From: Nereocystis luetkeana
Lineage: Eukaryota > Sar > Phaeophyceae > Laminariales > Laminariaceae
DNA length: 64,000 nt
Direction: 5' to 3'
NCBI GenBank assembly: GCA_031213475.1
Contig: JARUPZ010000024.1
Location: 1,798,001 to 1,862,000, forward strand
Numbering within the stretch: the first letter of the stretch is position 1; the number at the start of each line of letters is the position of its first letter. The translations under genes and the position numbers were made by a program. Of this stretch, positions 37,287-47,918 are shown piece after piece. Below the pieces are notes generated by a model. It was not told where the DNA came from and ran no database searches. It was given only the letters and a program-made list of their open reading frames with translations.

Positions 37287-40154
37287 CTACCGAACGGCCA
37301 CCCCCTCGTCATCCATACTAAAGCTGTCCAGAGAAGCCGGCCCTCCAGCCGTGCTTGCTGACGGTGGTTGTGAAGCACCCATCCCCTCATCGTCGGAGTC
37401 GGAGACAGGACACGATGACCGAGCGTCACCTGGATCATCTCGCGAAATATGGTGTTCCAGCCGGTTGGCGACCTCCTTCTCGTAACGATTCATTCGGTGA
37501 GTGTAGTTCACGTGGGACAAGCGGAGCCAGGCGCTGTCGAAGAAAGAGCCTGCTCGACCAGTCCGTCAGCCGCACGTACAAAACACGGGACGAACATCAG
37601 CGCAAAAGGTCTTGACAGCAAGTGCTTTCGGGGCACCCAGTGTTTGTGGCAATCAACTTAACGCATAGCAGGACGCATAGCAGAATACCGATATAAAATG
37701 TGTTGGGGAAGGGGTGGGGTCTCACTTCTTGCTTGCCTTAGTCATTGGACCATTGACTACGCATCCCTTTCGAGATAAAGCGGTGTATGCCCCAAACACC
37801 TTGCTCCTCTCTTCTTCGTCTACCCTTCCTTTTTTCATATTTCCGTCTAACAAAGCCTCGCAAAATCGACAGTAGCAGATCGCCGCTAGGCGAAAACGTG
37901 TTTTCCCTCCACCGGCCCGCAGAGAAAACGATCACCTATCATGTAAAACTACCTCTAACCCGATATAGCAAAAACGCCATCCTGCGCCGCTCCCGCGTCG
38001 TAAACCAGCCACAGTACGTCGCTCAAACGACATCGATCTCAACGGCACGCGACCCCGACACGCGCCCGTCTCCTCACCATCTTCTCCCTTTGGGTCGTAG
38101 TACGTCGTTCCCCGCGACGGGCAGTGCTCGCACTCGTCGCTGCCAACTGACGACGGGCTCACCGTGGCCGTACTGGTCGATCCAGGGGCCGGTCCCCATA
38201 TGTCGTCCCACGCACCAACGGCAGTTGTCAGACGCCTCCGTAGCCGAACCGGCGGGGGCGGGGACGCGGAGGTTTCCTCTCGGTAGCATTCTATACATTT
38301 GCGTCGCCGCAAGAGCACCACCTGTTCTCCTCAAGAAGCCAGCGAGGTGGCGTTGACGCACACAGAAGGATGGGCGATAAAGATGGCGAGGCGGGGTGAG
38401 GAGTTAAACAAAGCGACAGGGTTTTATGCAGGAGAAGAAAAGAGGCTGGCTAAAAATTACGGGTAGTAAAAAAGAAAGTACGACTACAGTACGTTCCAAC
38501 ACAACATTCCACAGCATTCGCGCGCGATCCCCCGCATCGCGAATGACCCTCAAGTCGCACTGGGAAACGCGGAAAGGATGCGCGTGATCGTTCATCTTGC
38601 GGCACGCGCTCGCAATATAACTGTAGGAGGGCCGTCTCGTCTCACATGGCTACCAAAGTGCGAGTAAGCCGAAGACGAGCCGACCCGCCACCGCGCGGCG
38701 TCGTCTGTTCTCTTCTTCCTCGCCTCCTCCTCCTCCTCCTCCTCCTCCTCCTCCTCCTCCGCCTCCACCTCCTCCAAAATACTGCCCAGATCCACCGCCG
38801 CCTGCGCCTCTTCCCGACCACTATCCGTCGCCGCCGAATCGACCCAGGCTTCCGCGCGCGACTGGTTCGCCTCCACCCCTGCTCCGCTTTCTTGCACCCG
38901 GTTCTCCGTGGGGGGAACCTTTGCTCTACTGAGAGGCGTGAGAGGGATCGGGTCTCTCTCGTGAGTGACCCTCATGACGGGAAGAAAGTCTCGTAGCAGC
39001 GCCGCCCCGGCAGCGTCGGTCACCATCGGTGCACCGAACGTCATGACCTTCTCGACGTCGTAGCCCCTTAGCCTGAGCTTTGCCGCCACGATGATGGCCA
39101 CCGCGCCGCCCAGGCTGTGCCCCGCAATCTTGACTTTTGCACCGTCCTCGAGAAACTGGACGACGTCGTCGACCACCGAGTCCGCAACTTCTTTGAACCC
39201 CGCGTGGAAAAGGCACCCGCATTCCTCGTCAAAGACTTGCCGAATTTTGAGGTCGATACTAAGGTCGGCGAGAGAGACCGTTCCGCGGATGGCGATGTGG
39301 TGCACGCGGCGATGCTCTTCTCCAGGGAGGTGACCGACGTGAACAAAATATCGGTTAGAGACCTGGCAGGCAGGAACAAGAGGAGGAGAAAGTGCGTGCG
39401 CCGCGTTTTTTCTTCGTTGGTTTCATGCATCGCTGTGGCCGGTGTACAACGTTGCCGGCAATTTTTCCGGAAAAAGACGGCTTGCCTACATCCGGGATCG
39501 GGGGGTTGGGGGGGGGTTGATGGCTAAAAAATATCAGGTTCAAGGGACCCTGTTCGTGTTTGGCCACTCTTGCCACGGTCGCTAACCTCGCGCCACGCAC
39601 CTTACGGAAACCTCAAAGCTCCAGCCACGCAAAAGTGGAGTCGGGAACCTCCTGAAGACGTCGCAGTATTCACTGCGGATTGGTGAGTCACGAGCGAATA
39701 CTCGCACACCAACTAATTCCCCAACCACCAACACCTAGGGAATGCAAGAAACGCGAGAATAAACCGAAAGAGACCAAGGCGTGACGCACTCCGTCAGGTC
39801 ACCATTACGACAGCGTGCAGCGCAAGGACCGACTTATACTACCTCACGAAAAGTCTCCAATATGTAAGTAGTCGCGGAGTTATTCACAGTTTTCTCACGC
39901 TATTGTCATGCCGAACGAAAGTACTTGTCGGGATCAGACTAAAAAATGATCAAAATATCCACGCACCCAGACGGGGTCGCAAACGCGTGCTTTTACAGAG
40001 TAAGCGCGTATTCCTACCGTACCTTGGGTAGGTCTCGGACAACCAAGGTTCCGGTGTAGCCGTGGCAGTCGAACCACTTCGCGATAAGCGGCGGGTCCTT
40101 GTTAGTCATATTGGACAGCTGCGCTAGCTCGTGAACCTCCTCCCATACGAGCTG
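37287..40154 (-). CDS. Class 3 lipase (alpha/beta hydrolase)
   Basis: Predicted acylglycerol lipase of the fungal lipase-like (class 3) family. Exons on the minus strand: about 40154-40023, 39362-38646, 38321-38018, 37549-37287, with phases 0, 0 and 1 agreeing at the three junctions. Seen in order: ELAQLSNMTNKDPPLIAKWF; TLVVRDLPK joined to VSNRYFVHVGHLPG; HHIAIRGTVSLADL (RGT, oxyanion strand); the nucleophile elbow GHSLGG; MTFGAPMV; VTHERDPIPL with the likely catalytic Asp; YSHFGSH joined to VVLLRRRKC; then LSHVNYTHRMNRYE with the likely catalytic His. A Ser/Glu-rich insert with a run of glutamates lies between Asp and YSHFG, coded by a GAG repeat. The C-terminus is acidic and Ser-rich. Upstream exons are unresolved. 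No signal peptide can be judged. Confidence 0.88.
37729..37775. repeat. 47-bp dispersed repeat, copy 1
   Basis: TTGCTTGCCTTAGTCATT and onward match 62514-62560 with only two differences. It lies in the last intron of the lipase. Probably the end of an unidentified element. Confidence 0.7.
38724..38760. repeat. TCC microsatellite inside the lipase exon
   Basis: A pure (TCC)n run, read on the minus strand as GAG, coding the polyglutamate in the lipase insert. Confidence 0.9.
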
Positions 40155-40640
40155 CTTTCCAGATCGTGGGCGTTGTGACAAGCAAGCAACATAAGATAAT
40201 AGTGGAGCAACAGCGCACGCGCGAAAAGGGTGACCAAAGGCCATTTATCACTTTTCCCTCGTCGTTGAACGTGTTCGCATCTACGGAGAAAAAACGAACA
40301 GGGGTACCTTCATTGTGCTGGGATTTGAGAAAAAAACAGTCGAGAAAGGCAAGAGGTGCGTGGTGTATTAATATGCTTCCTACAGTCAACGACAGGAAAC
40401 GGTACACACACAGCAGTGGGGACGGAATATCGATCGTCCATGAACCAACTCGTTCATCGAGATAGTTCTGCAATCGTCCTATTTTCTAGCGAGCAAAAGC
40501 GCAGCTGCTGCGTGGTCGAACGCAGCTGCTGCGTGCCGGAATACAACACCCCCTCCGGGCACGTGACACTCGCCGACCGTGCCTATAATGACGCTGGCAC
40601 GATGATGATGCCTAAACTGCACAGCTGGACGCCTACTTAC

Positions 40641-40979
40641 ACAACATGGTAGGCGTGCCACCCCAAGACTGACAAACGGCCATAAACGGCCACCTCGCGG
40701 CAGCAGCGGCAGCGGTAGCAGCAGCGGCAGCAAGCTTCCTCCAAATCCAACAGAGTAAACATGTACAAACCATCCACTTCTGTCTCTAGAGCCACTCCCT
40801 CACCCCGACCGACTATGCCTGGAGCGGGGCGTCGCGGTGCCACCGACTTGGCGGAGATTTTACAACCGCCCGCGCGCATGTGCCACCTCGCCCGCCGTCA
40901 ACGTCTCGCCTTCGCTCAGCAGGCCCCCAACCGCGCAGAGCCGGCGACCTCCTAGTAGTGCAATAGGCGTCATCGGCGA
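40641..40979 (-). CDS. Possible middle exons of the lipase gene
   Basis: Two coding-like stretches on the minus strand. One, after acceptor caacag near 40979, reads SPMTPIALLGG then GLLSEGETLTAGEVAHARG. The other ends at a strong donor gtaagt (40640-40635) and is either GVALETEVDGLYMFTLLDLE or, in another frame, alanine-rich. The phases do not settle the frame. These are candidates only. Confidence 0.25.
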
Positions 40980-41342
40980 CCACATCAGCGCTGTTGATAT
41001 CTATCAATATCGTTTAAAAAAGGGCTGCTGCACGAAAGCTTCGGAGTGCGCGCCTCTTCTTTCTTAAAACATATGAGACGCTTGGCCCGGGCCTGGCGTT
41101 TGGCTACACTGCAGAAGGCGCAGAAGGCACCCTCTTTTAAACCCCTCCCCGTCCTCCTCGGTTGGCTAAGAGCGAGGCTTTTTTATCCGGGACCGGAGCA
41201 TACACAAAATCTGAATTTCACCAAACAGCAGAGTCCTTGCAGGTTTGTCCGAACACGTCTCATGTACAAGTGAGCCAAACCTCTCCCCTCCTCTTACTCG
41301 TCGAACATCAGCGCATCAACTTACTGAGATCGACAGCTTCTA

Positions 41343-41447
41343 TTACGGGGGACCATAGTAAATAGGACCACATGTTGTTAGTAAAAAAGGGTAAATATAT
41401 AGGTTTTTGAATGTACCGTAGGCCCTATTAACTATGGTCCCCCGTAA
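41343..41447. mobile_element. TA-flanked MITE (TTACGGGGG family), copy 2
   Basis: A 105-bp element with TIR TTACGGGGGACCATAGTAAA and matching right end, TA on both sides. It lies upstream of the lipase exons, within its probable first intron. Confidence 0.85.
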
Positions 41448-42278
41448 TACTATGCATACGTGTTAGAATCACTCGTTTGGGTTCGGGACTTGGACTACAG
41501 ATACGCCACACGGGTACAGGTAGGCTAGGCTCCCCAATAAGAAAGTGCACAATAGGAACATAATGCTCACTTTTAGGAGAACGCTAAGAAAATTGGGTAA
41601 AGAAAAACGGCTCAGTGGTGAATTCTACACTAAATCCTACATAATAGCCTATGCTCAAGGTTGTTTGAAGATGGCGCCCCCACAAGAATCTCAAGCTTGC
41701 CCAGATTCGGCGTTTCTTGTTGGCGGGCCCATACTGTAAACGCAAAGCGACCTGGTTGTTTTGCAGGGTGGCCAGCGCTGCAACAAAAGCTCCACCAGAT
41801 ACCAGGTACTATGGCACCAGGTGGGTGCGTACACTCATGAATAGTACGAACACCAGGTGTGAAGTATGACGGATCAGCACGCAAATACCACCGGTTCAAA
41901 ATCAATACCAATGCATACGAGCGTCATCTCCACGGCTCTGGCCGTACCGCGGTGTACCTTGTACGTAAACTCTACCGTACTCGCCGCTCTGTGAGCAGAG
42001 TGGTACCTGTGTACAGCAGCACTGCCGAGAGGTCCTCGTACGGTCCTTCTCATAGATCCTGTACGTCAACGTACCGGTACACCGGTACACATGCGAGAAC
42101 TCGATGTGTTGAACACAACACGTACTGGTACCGGCACACCGGTATTACTGCTGTACTCCTTTGATATACCCGTACGCCCGTACACACACCAGAACACGTT
42201 GTCAATGAGAACTAGACAAGAACATGTACGTGATGTGATTGCGCCGCGTATTACATTCAAACTGTTCAAACATCGCAC

Positions 42279-42671
42279 CTTGTCGTCCCACTCAGAGAAG
42301 CTTTCGGGAAGCAGCCCCTCTCTCGCAAGAGCGGCCCCAGCCACGAGTAAAGCAGCGCCCCCCAAGGCCAGCCTGCCCCTTGCTCTCGTCACTTTTACAT
42401 TTCCCGAGGCACCGCGTTGGCCCCGACTGGAAGCAGAGCCTGTGCTGCAGCTGTTACTACTCGTGCTGCTGCTGTAGTTGCGCGATATGCTCCTTTTCGT
42501 ACGAGACTTGTTCGGCACCGACAGGGAATGTTGACATCGGGGAACTTTGAAGTAGGCTGCCCGCTGGGCTGGTGGCAGAAAATCCGCTAGCGCACGGCCG
42601 CGGCAAACAAGCACGCGGCCGCGGTGAAGGGGGGGTGACACCACCGCCGCCATGCCAAGCCGGCTCCCCAT
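42279..42671 (-). CDS. Probable first exon, possibly of the class 3 lipase
   Basis: ATG at 42671 opens 131 codons ending EGLLPESFSEWDDK at a good donor (AAG then gtgcga, phase 0). The N-terminus is basic and Arg/Ser/Ala-rich, followed by a hydrophobic stretch LALGGAALLVAGAALA that could be a membrane anchor or part of a targeting sequence. It lies on the same strand upstream of the lipase with no other gene between. Exons from about 41000 to 40200 needed to join them are not resolved, so the link is inference. Confidence 0.45.
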
Positions 42672-44324
42672 TTCTTGTCGTGATGGCGGCGCCGAAAAAT
42701 ATTATCAGCAACGCCGCCCCCGCGAGTGTTCTCTAGACTACAATCGACAAGCCGCAGGCGCAACAGTACGAGTAACCAGCAGCACAGCAGTTGCGTGGAA
42801 GTTCACTCTGATCGGCCCATCTTCATCTGTTGTGTTGTGTCTCTTGCAAAGTTCGACTTGTTTGTGCTCTTGCAAACTTCGACCGACTGTTACTTCTTGA
42901 TACCGCCCCGCTCTACCAACCAAAAAGACCTCGACATACAAATGCACTCATTTTCGTAGCTGAATGACCAGGCATTCTCATTGGTCCAGCCAATGGTCAT
43001 CGCCATTATTGTGTCCAGCAGCCCAATGGGAAATGGGAATATGGGAATGAAGAATGAAGTCATCCCCGTTTGCCTCTCGGCCCAATGAATTTGACTCTTT
43101 CTCGTATCTTGTAGTCGTATACAAAAATGAGTAATCTTCCTTGGCCCAGCTAAAGGCCGACTACAACACACTCTCAGACTCTACGACCTGGTACCACCAC
43201 GTGTAAAATGTGTAAAAGTCCTTGGGTCCTTGGTCTCTCAATTTTCAATTTTCAATTTTCAAATATTGTTGGCATACGTATAGACTTGGAAGGCTGTACA
43301 AAAGTGGGGTCCTTGGTTCCTCTTTTTTGTCGACATCGCACGTGGGCGCTGCACACTCACGTGCACTCTCAGTCTCTGGACTCTGGACTCTGGCTCTGGT
43401 AGCTGGTGGTGTCATTCAGGCAGGGACACTGGCAAGGTGCGCACGTATAACAGTCTCTACTGTATAGCGACAATGCATTATGAGCAAGGAGTACGCTTGC
43501 GCTAGAGTGCACGAAGAGCACTGCGCTTGCGTCCGCAAGATGCTCGTTCATGTGTTGAAATCAATCAATAGCCTACATACGACGGCTGCCGTGCATACTG
43601 CCTCCTGCAAAGTTCAAGGAGACGTCTTCAGGACGAGCACTACGAGTACGGCTGCAGCAGTATGACTATGCATACACGACACCATGGGCACATCTGAAGA
43701 GCACTAACAGTTTCCATCCTCCGTCGGGCCTGACATCTCTCACGTCCTACTGTAGTCCAGCATGTTACGAGGTACCAGGTACACGTTACATGATAAACGT
43801 ACCATCAGGCATAAACAGCACCGGCAGCACTATCGTTTCCCAGTCGTATCCCACGTATAATAGCACGACGAAGCTGTACGAGCTGTACGCGGTTGCTTGT
43901 CGTGGTGCCAGGAGTCAGGACAGTACAGCAGTGCCGCATGTATCCCCGTGCTGCCGTGTTTTGGCCAGATATGCTCCATCCTCCCCACGAGATAATCGAG
44001 TTGCTACTTATCTTGATAAGAGGCAGGCTTCATGTACCTCTGTGGCTGCTCGTGCGGTGTTTCGAATTGTTGTGGACCAAGCACAGCAGCAACATCACTC
44101 GAGCATAGCAGGAGGTGATTACTTTTTCCGCCTCACCACTCGTACCATAGCTCGACTGAGGTTCACGTTTGATACCTCAGCACTGTTGTAATACGAGCTC
44201 GACTGAGGCTCTGAGGCACAACAGCAGTATGGTGCCAGGTATGACACAACCAAAAACTCTGAATCGACTGCCAGGTACTTTGTATTTCACTGCCATCAGG
44301 GCCGTTCCCAACGGCCCGAAAAAA
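42672..44324. other. No gene recognised
   Basis: Contains a short TCAATTT repeat at about 43238-43262 and several CAGGTAC motifs. Confidence 0.45.
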
Positions 44325-44497
44325 AATCACGATTCGTGAGTTTTTGGCGTGACAAAAGATCAGGGCGTGTCCAAACAGAATCGAAATCGAAAATCGAAAA
44401 TCGAAATGATAATAAACAAGGCGCTGATTGGTCCCAGTTCAAAACATGTTCCCGTTCGTTTTTTAGGTTCCGAGAAAATGAACGATTTACAACCTAA

Positions 44498-45343
44498 GGC
44501 CACTTCTTATGCAGTCGGAAACTAGGATTGAAAAAGCCGGTTTCCGATTGGAGACAAAAAAAGGCAATCTTATACAGTTGAAAAAGCGCCTTTTCATCCA
44601 ACGGGACCAGACAGTCGAAAAAACTGAGATTTCCGATCCAACTCGTCAGTCGGATTCGTGCATCGGAAATGTTAGAAAGTCCAGCCGCATACTCGTACGA
44701 GTATCACACAACCACACAATAACAACCACACATAACAACCACACAATAACACGACTTACGACACAACCCGACACCACAACATCGGCGACGCTGTCTTGGC
44801 TGCTGTCACTTCTGCTGCTGCTTGGCTCGAGTCAGCGTGATATTTCCTCATCTATGTCCATCAGCAGCACGTGACAGCACCTAATGGCCGCAGTGTGCGG
44901 TATCGACGATGACCTTTTGCCAACTGCTGCGCTGGCTGTAGCTTTGCGAATTGTCGAAGAAACCCAGCGTCTTCATGGCCTCGAGGACGCAATGGAGGAG
45001 TGCTCGAGGAAGAAGCGAGACATCAGCATGTATATGTGGTTGGGCGCAGGTGCTGGAAGATGAAGACCTCTCTGACCCAACGAGCACTACGGCGAAGCGG
45101 TTTGGAACCGACTTCCGTCTACCCTATTTATACCCTTTTTTATTTTTTCTAGATGCTGCAGCAGTGGTCAAGCCGCACTCACTCACTTACATCAAGCATC
45201 TCCTGGTCTCCAGAAAAAACACAAAACTGTATATTCGATCCGACGGACGATAAGAAGGGTAGCTATTCGCAATCCAGTCGGAAAAATAACCGATCGGAAA
45301 CCGGCTTTTTCAATCCTAGTTTCCGACTGCATAAGAAGTGGCC
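44498..45343. mobile_element. PIF/Harbinger-like non-autonomous transposon
   Basis: Long TIRs (over 50 bp, near identical) start GGCCACTTCTTATGCAGTCG and are flanked by TAA on both sides (44495-44497, 45344-45346), the 3-bp TWA target typical of PIF/Harbinger. The interior has a 59-codon frame (44884-45063) but no DDE nuclease. Confidence 0.7.
44884..45063 (+). CDS. Small ORF inside the Harbinger-like element
   Basis: ATG at 44884 opens 59 codons: MAAVCGIDDDLLPTAALAVA then LRIVEETQRLHGLEDAMEE and CSRKKRDISMYMWLGAGAGR. The composition looks coding (helical, charged). It may be the first exon of a lost transposase or accessory gene. Not recognised. Confidence 0.35.
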   Translation: MAAVCGIDDDLLPTAALAVALRIVEETQRLHGLEDAMEECSRKKRDISMYMWLGAGAGR

Positions 45344-46295
45344 TAATGCCAAAATAAAAAAGTTGACGGCTGGAAATCGAAAAAGAAATCGAAAGCACCA
45401 ACAGCTACAATCCAGCGCGTCCTACTGGTCAGCGCAGCCACGTCAAAATATCACATCAGGACCACCGTACACAGCGTCCTACCCACAGCCAGCACGGCAA
45501 CACAGCCGAACAGACCCCCCCCGTAAACAGCCAGCAGGCGAACCACAACACCAGCCCCGACGTTCTCGGGTCTTTGCTTCCCGGCGTTCGAGCCTAAAGC
45601 GAACATAGATTGAGGAAAATTGAGGATGATGCACTAGAGAGCGAGGTCGGAAGTTCGTTCTCAGTATAAATTCAAGTTTGATATCGGGGCGTCAACGTTG
45701 GACGCGCCACCACCTCCATGGGAGGCCCAACGACCTCCCCTGAATCGAAACTTCCGTCGCGTTTGCCTGCTTCTGTGGTGGGTCTGTGTTACCGAGCGCT
45801 AGATTGCCGGCATGTGTGCACAGTTGCGAACGACCCAAGTATGTTACGCTCTCCGTTGCTTTTCGCCTGGATTTCTATTTTCACTTTTCGATTTTGTTCG
45901 GACACCTCGGCTAATTTTCATCGAAATCGAAATGAATTCGATTCATGCTTGCGCTTTTCGATTATGTTTGGACTCACCCTCACGACCCGTGACATTTCAG
46001 TTCTAACGAAATAGCCGAAAAACGTCACGTTTCGTGATATTTTCAAATTGTAATAATCCCGATATTTCAAATCCAATGATTTTTGCGGGTGGAGCCAACT
46101 CTTGCGAGTGGGGCACGGCCAGGCAGGGTCTGGCCGGCCGCGCCGGTCCGTGGCATATTCGAATCACGAGCCAAAGCCTGACCCAGCTTGCGAGAGACCA
46201 ATCTCATCGACCGTCGACAAAGCCCGGTCTGCGAGATTTCATCTCGTAGGCCGTCTGCCCGGCCTGGCCTGTGACATCCTCAGACCATTCTCGCT

Positions 46296-46522
46296 TTTGT
46301 CTTCCAGCTGTGGCTCCTCCTCCTCAAACTTTCGAGGCCAAAACGTGCTCGGTGGCCCACGCCCAGCGGTGTCTTTGGGTAGCCACCCTTTGTCTGCAAG
46401 AAGCGTACAGAGCAGAGCCTAACATGCCCCTATCCCGGCTTTCGGATACCGTTGGTGCGCTTGGGTTGCGCAGTCCCTTGATCAGGCGTATTTCGAGACA
46501 TGACAAATGTCACGAATCGTAA
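46296..46522 (+). CDS. Coding-like segment, unknown
   Basis: After a possible acceptor (tgtcttccag) the frame reads VAPPPQTFEAKTCSVAHAQR then CLWVATLCLQEAYRAEPNMP and LSRLSDTVGALGLRSPLIRR. The last part looks helix-turn-helix-like. It lies inside the nested repeat region, so a transposon-derived exon is possible. Not recognised. Confidence 0.25.
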
Positions 46523-46640
46523 TTTTCTTTTTTGTAGGGAAAAACTTAAAAAAAATGGCGTCATGAATCGGGATTTTTTTGTCGTGATTCATGACAAAAA
46601 TAATCACGATTCACGACAAAAATCTCACGAATCGTGTTTT

Positions 46641-47915
46641 GTTCGCACCTGGTAAGTAAGTAGAAAACTTGAAGGGACGAGCAGCAAATTTTTCAATGAG
46701 GCGAGCGAGCAATTGACCCCTCAGCTACTACTTTTTTTCTTGCTTAAAAAATGAACAGCGGAGAGCGCGAGAGCGTGAGTTAGCTATATCACTAGATGAA
46801 ACGGACGAGCCGTGGGAATGCTGAACCCTATGCGCGACAAAAAATAAAGGCACGTACCGGGGGGGAGAAGGGACGACACCTGTGACCACGGCTTGCCCAG
46901 AAGGTCGCTGAGGGTAAAACCTCCTACGAGTTGGGCTGGAAAGTAAATTGACGTTAAAAAAATAACAGCTTCGAGTCCCGAGCTCCACTCGGCCCCCCGC
47001 GGCATCGCGGCGGCGCCACGCGCACCCCACACAGCAGCCCTCGGTATCCCCGGCGAAATAATTGCCGCCGATACCCAACCCGGCGAGTGGGAGGCGTGGA
47101 GAGGCACCCTCCGGGGGACGGTTTGCTTGGCTCCCGGCATGGCGCAGGATGATGAAAAAATGGGAATCCCGGTGCCAATTAAGGAACACCTCTTTGGTCT
47201 AAACAAACGCATGTACGTGCAGTACCGACTGCTGCTCTGCTGGAGTACATGGTGTGGGCGGGTTGGCGAGTGGGCAGGTCGGTGGGTGGGCGAGCGAGTG
47301 GGTTCCTGGCTATGGGTGGTGGCCGGGTTTTTTTTGTTTCGTTTGTTTGGACCCGATGGTACTTCCACCACTCCACCATGTTTTCGGCCATGCGGCTGCT
47401 GCGTACGAACTGGGTACGAGTACACACCTACTGCTGTACCAACTAATGCTGTACTACGTTGTGGTTGTGTCGATGGGTAGGTGGGTGAGTGGCTTCGTGC
47501 CCGTGGGTGATGGCCCTGTCAGTTGCTTTGGTACCAAAAAATGTCCGCTATACCGGCCCCGCTCTGGCATATTTCAGCGCGCCACTGGTCTGCATTCATT
47601 GGCAGTATCCTGAAACGCAGGTGGTTGCGTGTGGGTTGATTGCACAACCATATGCTACGTCTCCCCATACTGCAGCAGCTGCGCTACTCTCACACTCCTC
47701 TTGTTTGTGTCCCCGTTTCGAATTTGAGTGAAATATTCCGCCTCCTGCTGTTAATAGTAGTCCGCTTATATATCTACTCGATTTTTAGCTTCGACAAGCA
47801 GCAGCAACAGCACACAAGCGGGACGAACAGGTTCCAAGGCCCATTCTTACCGGAGAACTTTTTTTTCCAGAATTTCCCAAGTTCGGAAATAAATAGGTAT
47901 CAAGATATGGAGGTG
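46641..47915. other. No gene recognised
   Basis: A G/T-rich GTGGGCGAGTGGG-type stretch at 47245-47310 creates long low-complexity frames. Confidence 0.45.
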
Positions 47916-47918
47916 TTA

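Larger units (their letters stand above)
44325..46640. repeat. Nested inverted repeats with CACGATTCGTG ends
   Basis: Outer arms AAAATCACGATTCGTGAG (44325) and CTCACGAATCGTGTTTT (about 46620-46637) enclose a second inverted pair, GTGTCCAAACAGAATCGAAA (about 44370) with TTTTCGATTATGTTTGGACT (about 45956), which encloses the Harbinger-like element 44498-45343. More CACGAATCGT half-sites crowd 46500-46640. It looks like one element inserted into another. Confidence 0.45.

Noticed and set aside
38404-38595. Frame NDHAHPFRVSQ as the lipase catalytic His region
   Set aside because: It lies in another frame inside the intron; the exon at 37549-37287 fits by phase and carries SHVNYTHRM.
47127-47613. 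Trp/Gly/Val-rich frames near 47250
   Set aside because: Caused by a GTGGGCGAGTGGG-type simple repeat, open in three frames.
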